The position numbers were made by a program, and so were the translations under genes. Positions 38,938 through 48,339 of a stretch of 64,000 nt of DNA are shown in pieces (the first letter of the stretch is position 1; the number at the start of each line of letters is the position of its first letter). The stretch lies in assembly GCA_039818985.1 (NCBI GenBank), contig JBCBSU010000001.1, positions 708,367 through 772,366 of the forward strand. The letters are read 5' to 3'. The notes beneath the pieces are model-generated. The model did not search any database and was not told the DNA's origin. It saw only the letters and a program-made list of their open reading frames with translations. The DNA is from Pseudomonadota bacterium. Lineage in GTDB: Bacteria; Pseudomonadota; Alphaproteobacteria; Sphingomonadales; Sphingomonadaceae.

Positions 38938-41598
38938 TCAATTGCCGAAAGTCCGCTGCCACCAGCCTTTTCTCGGCTTGCCATCGGCATCGCTGCTGTC
39001 GCCATTGGCGTCATTGGCCGCCGGGGCGGTTGCGGGTTTGTCGTCGACGGGTTTTTCGCCACTAACTTCGGCAGTTCCGGTTTCGTCATCGGCACTCTTG
39101 GCCGCAGCCTTCTTGCGGGTGCGCCGCTTTTTGGGCTTTTCCTCGGTTGTTTCTGGGGCCGCCTCAGGGGCTGCCTCTGCAGAGCCATTCGTCTCAGCGT
39201 CGCTGTCGGTCTTTTTGCGCCGCCGCCTTTTGGGTTTTTCCTCGGCGGTTTCCGCTTTGGCGCCCTCATCACTGATTATATCGCCACTATCGCTGTCGGC
39301 CTTTTTGCGCCGGCGTGTACGCTTTTTCGGCTTTTCTTCGCCCTCAGGGTCATCAGCGCCCCCGGTTGCGGCCTTTTCACCATCACCACTCTCGGCCTGT
39401 TCTTCCGCTGTGGGCGCATCATCGTTCTTGCGGCGGCGGCTGCGACGCGGACGTTTGGGCTTTTCTTGCTGTGCCTCGTCATCCTCCTGGACAGTCTGTG
39501 CCTCGGCCGAAGCGTCTTCGGATTCCTGCGACTGGGCGTTATCGGCACTGTCCTCGCGGCGATCACGACCACCGCGCTTGCCACGGCGGCTGCGGCGGCG
39601 ACGCTTGCGCTTGGGGCGATCTTCGGTGTCTTCATCGTCGCGCACTTCTGGTGCCGCTTCTTCTTCCTCATCGGTATCGATGATGGGCGCATAGTCCACG
39701 GTAATACCCGGCTTGGGTCCGCTGACCTCGACCGTCATCTTGGCGCCTTCGGCATCGCCGGTCGGCAGGATCTCGATAGAAACGCCATAGCGCTGCTCGA
39801 TATCGGTGATACCGGCGCGCTTGTTGTTGAGCACATAGATCGAGGCTTCCTGGCTGGTGTGCATCACCAGTTGCGAGCCCTTGCCCTTGGCGGCCTCTTC
39901 CTCGAGCATCCGCAGCGCAGCAAGTCCCGAGGACGAGGCGGTGCGTACCAGCCCGGTACCGTTGCAATGCGGGCAAGTACGGGTTGATGCCTCAAGGACA
40001 CCCGTGCGCAATCGCTGGCGGCTCATCTCGAGCAGGCCAAAGCCGGAAATCCGACCGACCTGAATTCGTGCCCGATCCGATTTCAGCGCATCGCGCATCG
40101 CCTTCTCGACCTTGCGGATATTGCCGCTGCGTTCCATGTCGATAAAGTCGATGACGACTAGACCCGCCATATCGCGCAGCCGCAACTGACGTGCGATTTC
40201 GCGCGCGGCTTCCAGATTGGTGCTGACGGCCGTTGCCTCGATGCCATGTTCGCGGGTCGAGCGGCCCGAGTTGATGTCGATCGAGACCAGCGCTTCGGTC
40301 GGGTTGATCACCAGATAACCACCCGATTTGAGCTGTACCACCGGCTCATACATGGCGTTGAGCTGGTCCTCGGCACCATAGCGCTGGAACAGGGGGATCG
40401 GGTCGGAATAATGCTTCACCCGCCGCGCATGGCTCGGCATCAGCAATTTCATGAAGTCCTTGGCGGCGCGATAGCCGTCATCGCCCTCGACCATCACCTC
40501 CTCAATCTCGCGATTATAGATATCGCGGATGGCGCGCTTTATCAGGTCGCTGTCGCTATGAATCTGCGCCGGTGCAGAGGCCTTGAGCGTCTTGTCGCGA
40601 ATGCCGTCCCACAGCCGTGCGAGATAATCGAAATCGCGCTTGATCTCGGTCTTGGTGCGCGACAGGCCGGCGGTGCGGACAATGCAGCCCATGGTGTTAG
40701 GCAGATTGAGCTCGGCAATGATGCTTTTCAGCCGCTTGCGGTCGCTGGCGCTGGAGATTTTGCGGCTGATGCCGCCGCCATGGGCGCTGTTGGGCATCAG
40801 CACGCAATAGCGTCCGGCAAGCGACAGATAGGTGCTGAGTGCCGCACCCTTGTTGCCACGCTCTTCCTTCATCACCTGCACCAGAACGACCTGGCGGCGA
40901 TGGATCACATCCTGGATTTTGTAGCGGCGGCGCAGGGCCATGCGCTTGCTGCGCACTTCATCGCTGGCGCGAGCGGCACCCTTGCCACGGCGATTGCCGC
41001 GACGCGAGCGACCGCCACGGCGCTTTTTCTTGCCGCTATCGCTGTCTTCGCTATCGGCAGTGTCCGATGCTTCGGCGTCGCCATTTGCACCGTCATCGCC
41101 ACTTTCGTTCTCGTCCTCGTCTTCATCCTCATCGTCGTCGGGCAATTCCGGTGCCTCCGGGTCGCTCAGCGCCTGCTCCGCCTTTTCATCGAGTGGCCCG
41201 TGATCTTCCGCCAGTTCATCGGCAAAGGCCCGGCTGTAATCACCCTCGTCATCCTCGCTGGTCTCGCCGCGCTCTTCCTCGGCGGCGCGCAAGGCGGCCT
41301 CCTCGGCGGCATGCGCCGCTTCCTCGGCCAGCAGCGCGTCCTTGTCTTCCTTGGGAATCTGGTAATAGTCGGGGTGAATTTCGGAAAACGCCAGAAAGCC
41401 GTGGCGGTTGCCGCCATAATCGACAAAGGCCGCCTGAAGCGAGGGCTCTACCCGGGTCACTTTGGCGAGGTAGATATTGCCTTTTATCTGTTTGTGTTCA
41501 GCCGACTCAAAGTCGAACTCTTCAATGCGGTTTCCCTTGATTACCGCCACCCGGGTTTCTTCCTGGTGGCGCGCATCGATCAGCATACGCGTTGTCAT
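38938..41598 (-). CDS. rne: Ribonuclease E
   Basis: An 886-residue endoribonuclease, core of the RNA degradosome. The start is ATG 41598 (MTTRMLIDARHQEETRVAVI), preceded by GGAGAC; the longer frame to 41781 is not family-like. The S1 domain with a long acidic insertion (about 80-220, rich in DEDEDE and KKKRRGG) is followed by the catalytic core (TEALVSIDINSGRSTREHG), the Zn-link CPHCNGTG and a Lys/Arg/Glu-rich tail (RRRRKK blocks) for RNA and protein binding. Its leader, 41599 upward, is long, as is usual where rne controls its own mRNA. Confidence 0.95.
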   Translation of the reverse strand: MTTRMLIDARHQEETRVAVIKGNRIEEFDFESAEHKQIKGNIYLAKVTRVEPSLQAAFVDYGGNRHGFLAFSEIHPDYYQIPKEDKDALLAEEAAHAAEEAALRAAEEERGETSEDDEGDYSRAFADELAEDHGPLDEKAEQALSDPEAPELPDDDEDEDEDENESGDDGANGDAEASDTADSEDSDSGKKKRRGGRSRRGNRRGKGAARASDEVRSKRMALRRRYKIQDVIHRRQVVLVQVMKEERGNKGAALSTYLSLAGRYCVLMPNSAHGGGISRKISSASDRKRLKSIIAELNLPNTMGCIVRTAGLSRTKTEIKRDFDYLARLWDGIRDKTLKASAPAQIHSDSDLIKRAIRDIYNREIEEVMVEGDDGYRAAKDFMKLLMPSHARRVKHYSDPIPLFQRYGAEDQLNAMYEPVVQLKSGGYLVINPTEALVSIDINSGRSTREHGIEATAVSTNLEAAREIARQLRLRDMAGLVVIDFIDMERSGNIRKVEKAMRDALKSDRARIQVGRISGFGLLEMSRQRLRTGVLEASTRTCPHCNGTGLVRTASSSGLAALRMLEEEAAKGKGSQLVMHTSQEASIYVLNNKRAGITDIEQRYGVSIEILPTGDAEGAKMTVEVSGPKPGITVDYAPIIDTDEEEEAAPEVRDDEDTEDRPKRKRRRRSRRGKRGGRDRREDSADNAQSQESEDASAEAQTVQEDDEAQQEKPKRPRRSRRRKNDDAPTAEEQAESGDGEKAATGGADDPEGEEKPKKRTRRRKKADSDSGDIISDEGAKAETAEEKPKRRRRKKTDSDAETNGSAEAAPEAAPETTEEKPKKRRTRKKAAAKSADDETGTAEVSGEKPVDDKPATAPAANDANGDSSDADGKPRKGWWQRTFGN

Positions 41599-42131
41599 GA
41601 TAAAGTCTCCACATCGCGGCGGCAGGTGGACCTGCCACGCTGCCGCGCGATGTTCTGTTGGCAATCTCCGGCCGCCGGTAAAAATGGGCAAAAGGCCGGA
41701 TCGTGGTTCGGAAATCTCCGGCATGGTGATGCCGGGGCTGTGTGTCTGCCTGAATATCCATTCCCGGCATTGTGCCGTCATGCCTGCCCGCGAGCATCAT
41801 CGCCGCTGCATTACAGCGCGATTGCTGGCGGTGGGCGGGAAGTGTCATTCAGCGTCAACCTGTCTATCCCCGTTCTGGAAAACAGGGCGTTATGAGGGGC
41901 TTGGCCAAAACACTTGTGGTATCCGGATACATCCCCTGACAATTTTGCTAGCACCACAAATGCCGTCCCGCAACAAAAATGACACGCCTGCAAAGCGGTT
42001 TCTTTGCGCCAATGCTCGCCGGTGCCTGCAGCTGGAAAACACGGTGAATTCGCCGTTAACCGTGTCATTTGACAGCTTCTTACAGGCTTTTGCTTAACAG
42101 CGTTTTCATCGTGTTCGAGGAAGGGATTGCG
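41599..42131. other. Divergent leader region of rne and the amidase gene
   Basis: A 533-base gap. It should contain the rne promoter and 5' leader on the minus strand and the amidase promoter on the plus strand. An ACACGG / CCGTGT hairpin is at 42039-42065. I see TTGACA at 42069-42074 but only a weak -10 box (around 42094-42099), 19 bases further. ORFs in the gap lack codon bias and relatives, so I call no gene. Confidence 0.5.
42069..42099 (+). promoter_or_regulatory. Possible promoter of the amidase gene
   Basis: TTGACA (42069-42074) with a poor -10 candidate TTAACA (42094-42099). The perfect -35 box and its position 33 bases before the start make it plausible. Confidence 0.35.
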
Positions 42132-43391
42132 GTGAAATTACACTGGACCAAAAGCGATGCCATGCGCCATAAAGGTCAAGCCATGGTTATCCTGACTGCA
42201 TTATTGGCATTACTAACTCCGGGGCTTGCACATGGCGGTGAGGTTGAGGATGTAACGCTACGCGGTGACAAGCTGACCATCAGCTTTGACGGTCTGGTGG
42301 TCGATGCCCGTAGTTTCACGCTGCGCGGCCCTGATCGTATTGCCATTGATGTACGCGGCGCGACGACACGGAGCAAAAACTTCACTGCCAAAGGTACAGT
42401 GCGCTCGGTTCGTGCAGCGCAGTTCCAGCCGGACACCGCACGTATCGTGCTCGATCTCGATGTACCAGCGGTAATCAGCTCAGGCTATTTTTCGTCGGAT
42501 GGACGGCAGCTGCACCTGTCACTTGCACGCAATGGCAATGCGGGCGCTTCGGCTGCAAAACTGCCCAACACGCAAGAATTTTCACCACCAATCGGTTTTC
42601 GCGCCAAACCTGTGCGCAAGCCTTATAGCGTTACGGTCGCGTTGCCTGCATCCAAATCGCAAGTAGATCTACCTGATGTGCTTGGGCCCAGAGATAGCAG
42701 CCGTCCTTTAGTAGTTATCGATGCCGGTCACGGTGGCCATGATCCGGGGGCAATCAGCCCGCATGATGGCACATATGAAAAGAATGTCGCGCTTACAATT
42801 GCGCTTGCTATTCGAGAACAATTGCTTGCGTCGGGCCGCTTCAGAGTTGCGTTGACCCGGGATAGCGATAAATATCTCGTGCTTAGCGAGCGCTTCAGCA
42901 TTGCGCGACGGCTGGGTGCAGACCTGTTTATCTCGGTTCATGCCGACGCTGCCAGCAATCAAGGGGCACGCGGCGCTACGGTCTATACTCTCTCAGAGGT
43001 TGCGTCTGACCGCGAAGCAGAGAAGCTGGCTGCGAGGGAGAACAAAGCAGACATCATACGCGGTCTTGATCTTGCTCAGACTCCGAAAAGTGTGAGCCCG
43101 ATCCTTATTGATCTGCGCCAGCGTGAGACCATGAACCTGTCGGCAGATTTCGCCAAACTGCTGGTGCGGGAAGGCAGCGATCGGATGCGTTTCCGTTCAG
43201 AAGCACATCGCTTTGCATCTTTTGTTGTGCTCAAAGCTCCAGACGTGCCCTCTATCCTGCTCGAAACCGGTTATCTCACTAATGCCAACGATGTGCGCAT
43301 GCTGAAGTCCAAAGAAGGTCAGACGCAGATTGCAAAGTCGGTCGCCAGTGCAGTGCAGGTCTATTTCGCACGCCAGCTGGCCATGCGCTGA
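42132..43391 (+). CDS. amiC: N-acetylmuramoyl-L-alanine amidase (AmiC type)
   Basis: A 419-residue periplasmic amidase that splits peptide stems from glycan strands during division. Start chosen at GTG 42132 (VKLHWTK), with AGGAAGGG ahead; a Sec signal with a basic start then follows. An AMIN domain (about residues 38-140, ARSFTLRGPDRIAIDV) is followed by the Amidase_3 domain, with Zn ligands in VIDAGHGGHDPGA, SVHADAA and the catalytic Glu in LLETGYLTN. Its base composition is visibly lower in GC than its neighbours. PBP1A follows 115 bases later on the same strand. Confidence 0.92.
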   Translation: MKLHWTKSDAMRHKGQAMVILTALLALLTPGLAHGGEVEDVTLRGDKLTISFDGLVVDARSFTLRGPDRIAIDVRGATTRSKNFTAKGTVRSVRAAQFQPDTARIVLDLDVPAVISSGYFSSDGRQLHLSLARNGNAGASAAKLPNTQEFSPPIGFRAKPVRKPYSVTVALPASKSQVDLPDVLGPRDSSRPLVVIDAGHGGHDPGAISPHDGTYEKNVALTIALAIREQLLASGRFRVALTRDSDKYLVLSERFSIARRLGADLFISVHADAASNQGARGATVYTLSEVASDREAEKLAARENKADIIRGLDLAQTPKSVSPILIDLRQRETMNLSADFAKLLVREGSDRMRFRSEAHRFASFVVLKAPDVPSILLETGYLTNANDVRMLKSKEGQTQIAKSVASAVQVYFARQLAMR

Positions 43392-43506
43392 GGCTGTGGT
43401 CGGCCTCGCGCTGACAGGGCGGTAGCGTAAAAACTTTCCCTGATTTATCGGTTGTATCCGTATTCATGCTGGAAACGTTCAGATTGGCTGTGCTAATCGG
43501 CGACGC

Positions 43507-46068
43507 ATGAGTGAGAGTGGTGCTGTTGCTCCCGGCCCCGGGGGCGAAGATACATCGGATTTTGCCTATCGCCTCAAGCGGCAGGCCATGGGAGCACGCG
43601 AGCGGCTGGGGCTGTTGTGGCAGCGACGGCCGGTGCGCTGGCTCGTCTATCTGCTCGGCCTGATTCTGCTGGGCATATTGATATTCTGGCTGATATTTGC
43701 CCGTAACCTGCCATCGGTGGAAACGTTGCTCGACTATGAACCGGCGGTGCCGACCATGGTGCGCGGCGTCGATGGCGAGATCGTCAACAGCTTTGCGCGC
43801 CAGCGCCGGGTGCAGCTGCAATATGTCGATTTTCCGGAAAAGCTGGTCAACGCCTATCTCGCCGCCGAGGACAAGACGTTCTTTACCCATGGCGGGCTTG
43901 ATTATCCCGGCGTTGTCGGCGCGGTGGTCGATTATGTCAGCAAGATCGGCAGCGGTCAGAGAGCCAAGGGCGGATCGACCATCACCCAGCAGGTTGCCAA
44001 GAATCTGCTGCTCGATGACGAATATGCGATCACCCGCAAGATCCGCGAGGCGATCCTCGCCTATCGCATTGAAGACACCCTGACCAAAGAGGAGATTCTC
44101 GAGCTTTATCTCAACGAGATTTTCCTCGGCCGCAATGCCTATGGCGTACAGGCGGCGGCGCAGGCCTATTTCCACAAGGATGTCGGTGATCTGACACTGG
44201 CTGAGTCGGCCTATCTCGCAATTCTTCCCAAGGGACCATCCAATTACCGCCCGGAAACCAATGCCCAGGCCGCGCTTGACCGGCGCAACTGGGTGCTCGG
44301 TGAAATGCAGGAAAATGGCTGGATTACCGAAGCGGAGATGCAGGCAGCCCGGGCGCAACCACTTGGCACCCGCCCGCGTCGTGGCACCAGCTATGCCAGC
44401 GCCGGTGGCTATTTCATGGAAGAGGTTCGCCGTCAGCTGATCGAGCGCTATGGCGAGAGCTCTGATGACGGCCGCAATCCTTATAGCGTCTATTCCGGTG
44501 GTCTGTGGGTGCGCACATCGCTTGACACCAGCATGCAGCAGACCGCGACCAAGGCGCTGCGTGATGCGCTGGTGCGTTATGACCGTGGCCGTGGCTGGTC
44601 TGGTCCGGTGAACACCGTCGAGCTTGGCGAGAACTGGTCGGGTATTCTCGATTCCGCCAATATCACCATCAATTACAAGGACTGGCGCATCGCGGTGGTG
44701 CTGCGCAAGGAAGGGCGCGAGGCGCTGATCGGCTTCGCCAATGGCGACAACGGTACACTGCCCGCCTCTGCCGCCAGCATGCCGCGCCGCGGGCGTGGCG
44801 GCACTGCTTTCTCCTCATTGAAACCAGGCGATGTCATTGCGGTGGCGCTGGAGCGCGGTGACAATGTCTATGGCCTGCGCAGCGTGCCCGAAATATCCGG
44901 TGGCATGGTGGTGCAGAGCCCGCATACCGGGCGCATTCTGGCGATGCAGGGCGGCTTCGACAATGGTGTCAGCTCGTTCAACCGCGCGACCCAGGCCGAA
45001 CGTCAACCGGGTTCGACGATCAAGCCCTTCGTCTATGCCACCGCGCTGGACAATGGCATGACTCCGGCGACCAAGATCGTCGACGGTACTTTCTGCGTCT
45101 ATGACGGTGCGGCAAGAGCGCGCAAATGTTTCCGCAATTTCGGCGGTTCGCGCGGTGCCGGTTCGCAGACCATGCGCTGGGGGATCGAGCAGTCGCGTAA
45201 CCTGATGACGGTGCGCGCCGCCAGCGACAGCGGCATGCGCAATGTTGTCAAAACGATCAGCGATGTCGGCATCGGTGATTACCAGCCTTATCTTTCCTTC
45301 GCGCTGGGTGCGGGGGAAACCACGGTTGAGCGGATGACCAATGCCTATTCTATCCTTGTCAATCACGGGCGTGAGCTGACACCGACGGTGATTGACTATG
45401 TCCAGGATCGCAATGGCAAGGTGATTTATCGTGCCGATAATCGCGTCTGCGACGGTTGCCGTATGGAAGAATATGATGGCTCGCCCATGCCGCGGCTCAA
45501 GCCGGTAGGCAAGCAGGTGATGAATCCGATGACCGCCTTCCAGATGATCCACATATTGCAGGGTGTGGTCCAGCGCGGCACGGCGCAGACGCTGCGCGAC
45601 CTCGACCGCCCGGTATTCGGCAAGACGGGTACCACCAACGGCCCGACCAATGTGTGGTTTGTCGGTGGCACCCCGGATCTGGTGGCCGGCGTTTATATGG
45701 GTTTCGACACGCCGCGCAACATGGGTGGCTATGCCCAGGGCGGCACGCTGGCCGCACCGATCTTCAAGCAATTCGCCCGGGCGGTTCTGCCCGATATGCC
45801 GGTGCGCCAGTTTGTGGCGCCGCGTGGCATTCGCATGGTGCGGATCGAACGACGCAGCGGGCGTCGCGTTTTCGGGCAATGGCCAACCAGCGACCCCAGG
45901 GCATCGATTATCTGGGAAGCGTTCAAGCCGGAAACCGAGCCGCGCCGATCGGTGCGGGTCGAGGAAGTGGTCGAGCATAACAAGGCCGAGACACGCACCC
46001 GGCAGCGCCGGACCGAAAGGCCACGCGATGACAATGACTTCCTGGAACAGCAGGGCGGTATTTACTGA
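43507..46068 (+). CDS. mrcA: Penicillin-binding protein 1A, bifunctional peptidoglycan synthase
   Basis: An 853-residue class A PBP. A cytoplasmic N-terminus and one transmembrane helix (WLVYLLGLILLGILIFWLIF, about residue 47) lead to the glycosyltransferase domain (EDKTFFTHGGLDYPG, KGGSTITQQVAKNL, ELYLNEIFLGRNAYG) and the transpeptidase domain with the active-site Ser in RQPGSTIKPF, SRN in EQSRNLM and KTGTTNGPTN. A short Arg-rich tail ends in FLEQQGGIY, commonly seen in alphaproteobacterial PBP1A. The amidase and prfB neighbours match the usual sphingomonad order. Confidence 0.96.
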   Translation: MSESGAVAPGPGGEDTSDFAYRLKRQAMGARERLGLLWQRRPVRWLVYLLGLILLGILIFWLIFARNLPSVETLLDYEPAVPTMVRGVDGEIVNSFARQRRVQLQYVDFPEKLVNAYLAAEDKTFFTHGGLDYPGVVGAVVDYVSKIGSGQRAKGGSTITQQVAKNLLLDDEYAITRKIREAILAYRIEDTLTKEEILELYLNEIFLGRNAYGVQAAAQAYFHKDVGDLTLAESAYLAILPKGPSNYRPETNAQAALDRRNWVLGEMQENGWITEAEMQAARAQPLGTRPRRGTSYASAGGYFMEEVRRQLIERYGESSDDGRNPYSVYSGGLWVRTSLDTSMQQTATKALRDALVRYDRGRGWSGPVNTVELGENWSGILDSANITINYKDWRIAVVLRKEGREALIGFANGDNGTLPASAASMPRRGRGGTAFSSLKPGDVIAVALERGDNVYGLRSVPEISGGMVVQSPHTGRILAMQGGFDNGVSSFNRATQAERQPGSTIKPFVYATALDNGMTPATKIVDGTFCVYDGAARARKCFRNFGGSRGAGSQTMRWGIEQSRNLMTVRAASDSGMRNVVKTISDVGIGDYQPYLSFALGAGETTVERMTNAYSILVNHGRELTPTVIDYVQDRNGKVIYRADNRVCDGCRMEEYDGSPMPRLKPVGKQVMNPMTAFQMIHILQGVVQRGTAQTLRDLDRPVFGKTGTTNGPTNVWFVGGTPDLVAGVYMGFDTPRNMGGYAQGGTLAAPIFKQFARAVLPDMPVRQFVAPRGIRMVRIERRSGRRVFGQWPTSDPRASIIWEAFKPETEPRRSVRVEEVVEHNKAETRTRQRRTERPRDDNDFLEQQGGIY

Positions 46069-46169
46069 TTTACCGGCTTGTCCCGGCCCAACCATCCACA
46101 GCGCCCGCTTTACATTGGCGGCGAAATCCCTAATCGCAGACAACACCCTTAAAGGGCAGGAGAAAAACT

Positions 46170-47297
46170 ATGCGTGCCGAAGGGCAGGCCCATGTTGACA
46201 CGATTGACGCCGCGCTGGCGCTGGTGCGCAAATTCCTGGACTGGGAAAAGGCGCTTCGCCGGCTCGACGAGCTGAACGCGCGTGTCGAGGATCCGACGCT
46301 GTGGGATGACCCCAAGGCGGCGGAAGAGGTAATGCGTGAGCGGCGTCGGCTAGACGCCGCGATATCGGCGGTCAACGAGATCAGTCAGGAAAAAGACGAC
46401 GCGGTCGAATTCGTCGAGATGGGCGAAGCCGAAGGCGACGATGAGATCATCAGCGAAGGGCTGGCATCACTGGCCAAACTGGCCGAGCGCGCCGAGAAGG
46501 ACAAGATCGAAGCGCTGCTGGCGGGTGAGGCCGATGGCAATGACACCTATCTGGAAATTCACGCCGGTGCCGGGGGCACCGAGAGCCAGGACTGGGCCGA
46601 GATGCTACAGCGCATGTACACCCGCTGGGCCGAACGCCGTGGGCTGAGGGTTGAACTGGTCGATTATCATGCTGGTGAGCAGGCGGGCATCAAATCGGCG
46701 ACTTTGCTGATCAAGGGCGAGAATGCCTATGGCTATGCCAAGACCGAAAGCGGCGTGCACCGGCTGGTCCGTATCTCACCCTATGACAGCTCGGCGCGGC
46801 GACATACCAGCTTTTCCAGCGTCTGGGTCTATCCGGTGATCGACGATGACATCGCCATTGATGTCAATGAAAGCGACCTCAAGATCGATACCTACCGCGC
46901 CTCGGGCGCAGGCGGTCAGCACGTCAACACTACCGACAGCGCGGTGCGCATCACCCATGTGCCCAGCGGCATTGTCGTGGCGAGCCAGAATGACCGGTCG
47001 CAGCACAAGAACCGCGCAGAGGCGATGCGGATGCTCAAGGCTCGGCTTTACGAAGAGGAGCTGCGCCGCCGCGAGGAAAGCGCCATGGCCGAGCATGCCA
47101 GCAAATCGGATATTGGCTGGGGCAACCAGATCCGTTCCTATGTCCTGCAGCCCTATCAGATGGTGAAGGACTTGCGCACCGGCGTGACGTCCTCGGCACC
47201 TTCCGATGTCCTTGATGGCGATCTCGACCCGTTCATGGCCGCAGCATTGTCGCAGCGGGTTACCGGCGAGCAGGTGGAGGTCGAGGATGTCGATTAA
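46170..47297 (+). CDS. prfB: Peptide chain release factor 2
   Basis: A 375-residue factor that ends translation at UGA and UAA. The tripeptide region reads ISPYDSSARRHTSF, an RF2-like anticodon segment, and the peptidyl-transferase motif is GAGGQHVNTTDSAVRITHVP. The gene is one continuous frame from ATG 46170; the CUUUGA programmed frameshift of many prfB genes is absent. AGGGCAGGAG precedes the start. The stop overlaps the next gene by 11 bases. Confidence 0.96.
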   Translation: MRAEGQAHVDTIDAALALVRKFLDWEKALRRLDELNARVEDPTLWDDPKAAEEVMRERRRLDAAISAVNEISQEKDDAVEFVEMGEAEGDDEIISEGLASLAKLAERAEKDKIEALLAGEADGNDTYLEIHAGAGGTESQDWAEMLQRMYTRWAERRGLRVELVDYHAGEQAGIKSATLLIKGENAYGYAKTESGVHRLVRISPYDSSARRHTSFSSVWVYPVIDDDIAIDVNESDLKIDTYRASGAGGQHVNTTDSAVRITHVPSGIVVASQNDRSQHKNRAEAMRMLKARLYEEELRRREESAMAEHASKSDIGWGNQIRSYVLQPYQMVKDLRTGVTSSAPSDVLDGDLDPFMAAALSQRVTGEQVEVEDVD

Positions 47298-48339
47298 ACC
47301 ACCTGGCAGATATACCGCAGCGGGCGTCGTCACGGCTGTGGCGGCATTGGTGCCATCCCTTGCCCATGCCGATGTCGTTATTGGTCCCAGATTTTCCTAT
47401 TTTTTCGACAATAGCAATTTGCGTACCTCATCAATCGAGGGCGGCCAGGTGGAAGAGGGCGGGCTTATCGACCAGCAAGCGCTGGAATTGGCGCAGGACC
47501 TTTTTCCCGGCGAGGTTGATTTTCGCTCGCAGCAGGATGGCACAGGGATATTGGCCGAACAGATCGCCATCCCGATGGTGGGGGCGATGATCAACTTCGG
47601 TGATGATCGCGACCGCTTCACGATCACTGGCATGTATGGCGAAGGTTCAGGCGGTATCGAGCAGACCATTGCGATCAGCCGCAGGCTAGCCATCCAGAAT
47701 GATACAGCAACCGACTTCGGCAATGCCCTGGCCACGGGCGAATTCGATTATAACCGCTACGATCTGGAAGTAACCTGGCAGCGCCGGACGAGCGAGCGCT
47801 TCGCGTTCTTTGCAGGTGCGCGTTATGAACGCCTGGAGAGATCCGGTCCCATCGCGTTCAATTTCAACACAACCTTCAACGTGGATAATCTGCTTGGGAC
47901 AAGACTGGCCGAGGCCTTCGGCCAGGACCCGCCGCCGCCGCTGGTGCCGGAAGAAACCCCACCGCAGATGCTGCGGGAATCGGCGACGCAGGAAACATTC
48001 AGCATACGTGCCGGTGTGACGGCGTTTGTTCCGTTTTCCGAGACGGGTACAGCGTTTTTCAATGGCATGGTGCATGCCAGCTATCAGCCTGACTTCAGGA
48101 CAAGGACGAGCGTGGTACAGCCCGATGGTACACTGGCACCGCCTTTCGTCGATCGTAGCGGCGAAGAAGCCAGTTTCGGACCGGATATTGCGGTGGGTGC
48201 GCAATTTGCACTGTCCGACTCCATCGCTCTTGATGTGCGCTATCGTGCTGTCCTGTTTTTTCCGCTATCGGGGGAGAACAATTTCAGCGATGCTCGCGTC
48301 AATCATGGTGTGAATATCGGAGTGTCATTCCGGCTATAA
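47287..48339 (+). CDS. Predicted outer-membrane beta-barrel protein
   Basis: A 350-residue exported protein. The start is ATG 47287 (MSIKPPGRYTAAGVVTAVAALVPSLAHA signal peptide), placed inside the last codons of prfB, with GGAGGTCGAGG ahead. The mature part has alternating hydrophobic strands (VVIGPRFSYFFDNSNL, NRYDLEVTWQRR, RFAFFAGARYERL, ALDVRYRAVLFF) and ends in an aromatic-rich GVSFRL, as outer-membrane barrels do. No porin or TonB signature. It is coupled to the secreted caspase-like gene, so it may anchor or export it. Function inferred only from shape. Confidence 0.65.
   Translation: MSIKPPGRYTAAGVVTAVAALVPSLAHADVVIGPRFSYFFDNSNLRTSSIEGGQVEEGGLIDQQALELAQDLFPGEVDFRSQQDGTGILAEQIAIPMVGAMINFGDDRDRFTITGMYGEGSGGIEQTIAISRRLAIQNDTATDFGNALATGEFDYNRYDLEVTWQRRTSERFAFFAGARYERLERSGPIAFNFNTTFNVDNLLGTRLAEAFGQDPPPPLVPEETPPQMLRESATQETFSIRAGVTAFVPFSETGTAFFNGMVHASYQPDFRTRTSVVQPDGTLAPPFVDRSGEEASFGPDIAVGAQFALSDSIALDVRYRAVLFFPLSGENNFSDARVNHGVNIGVSFRL

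Noticed and set aside
40246..41895. 549-residue plus-strand frame opposite rne
   Set aside because: The rne protein has all its domains in the other direction; the antisense frame comes from third-position GC bias.
47287..48339. Barrel protein considered as a bacterial gasdermin
   Set aside because: It has a cleavable signal peptide and alternating outer-membrane-barrel strands, which gasdermins lack.
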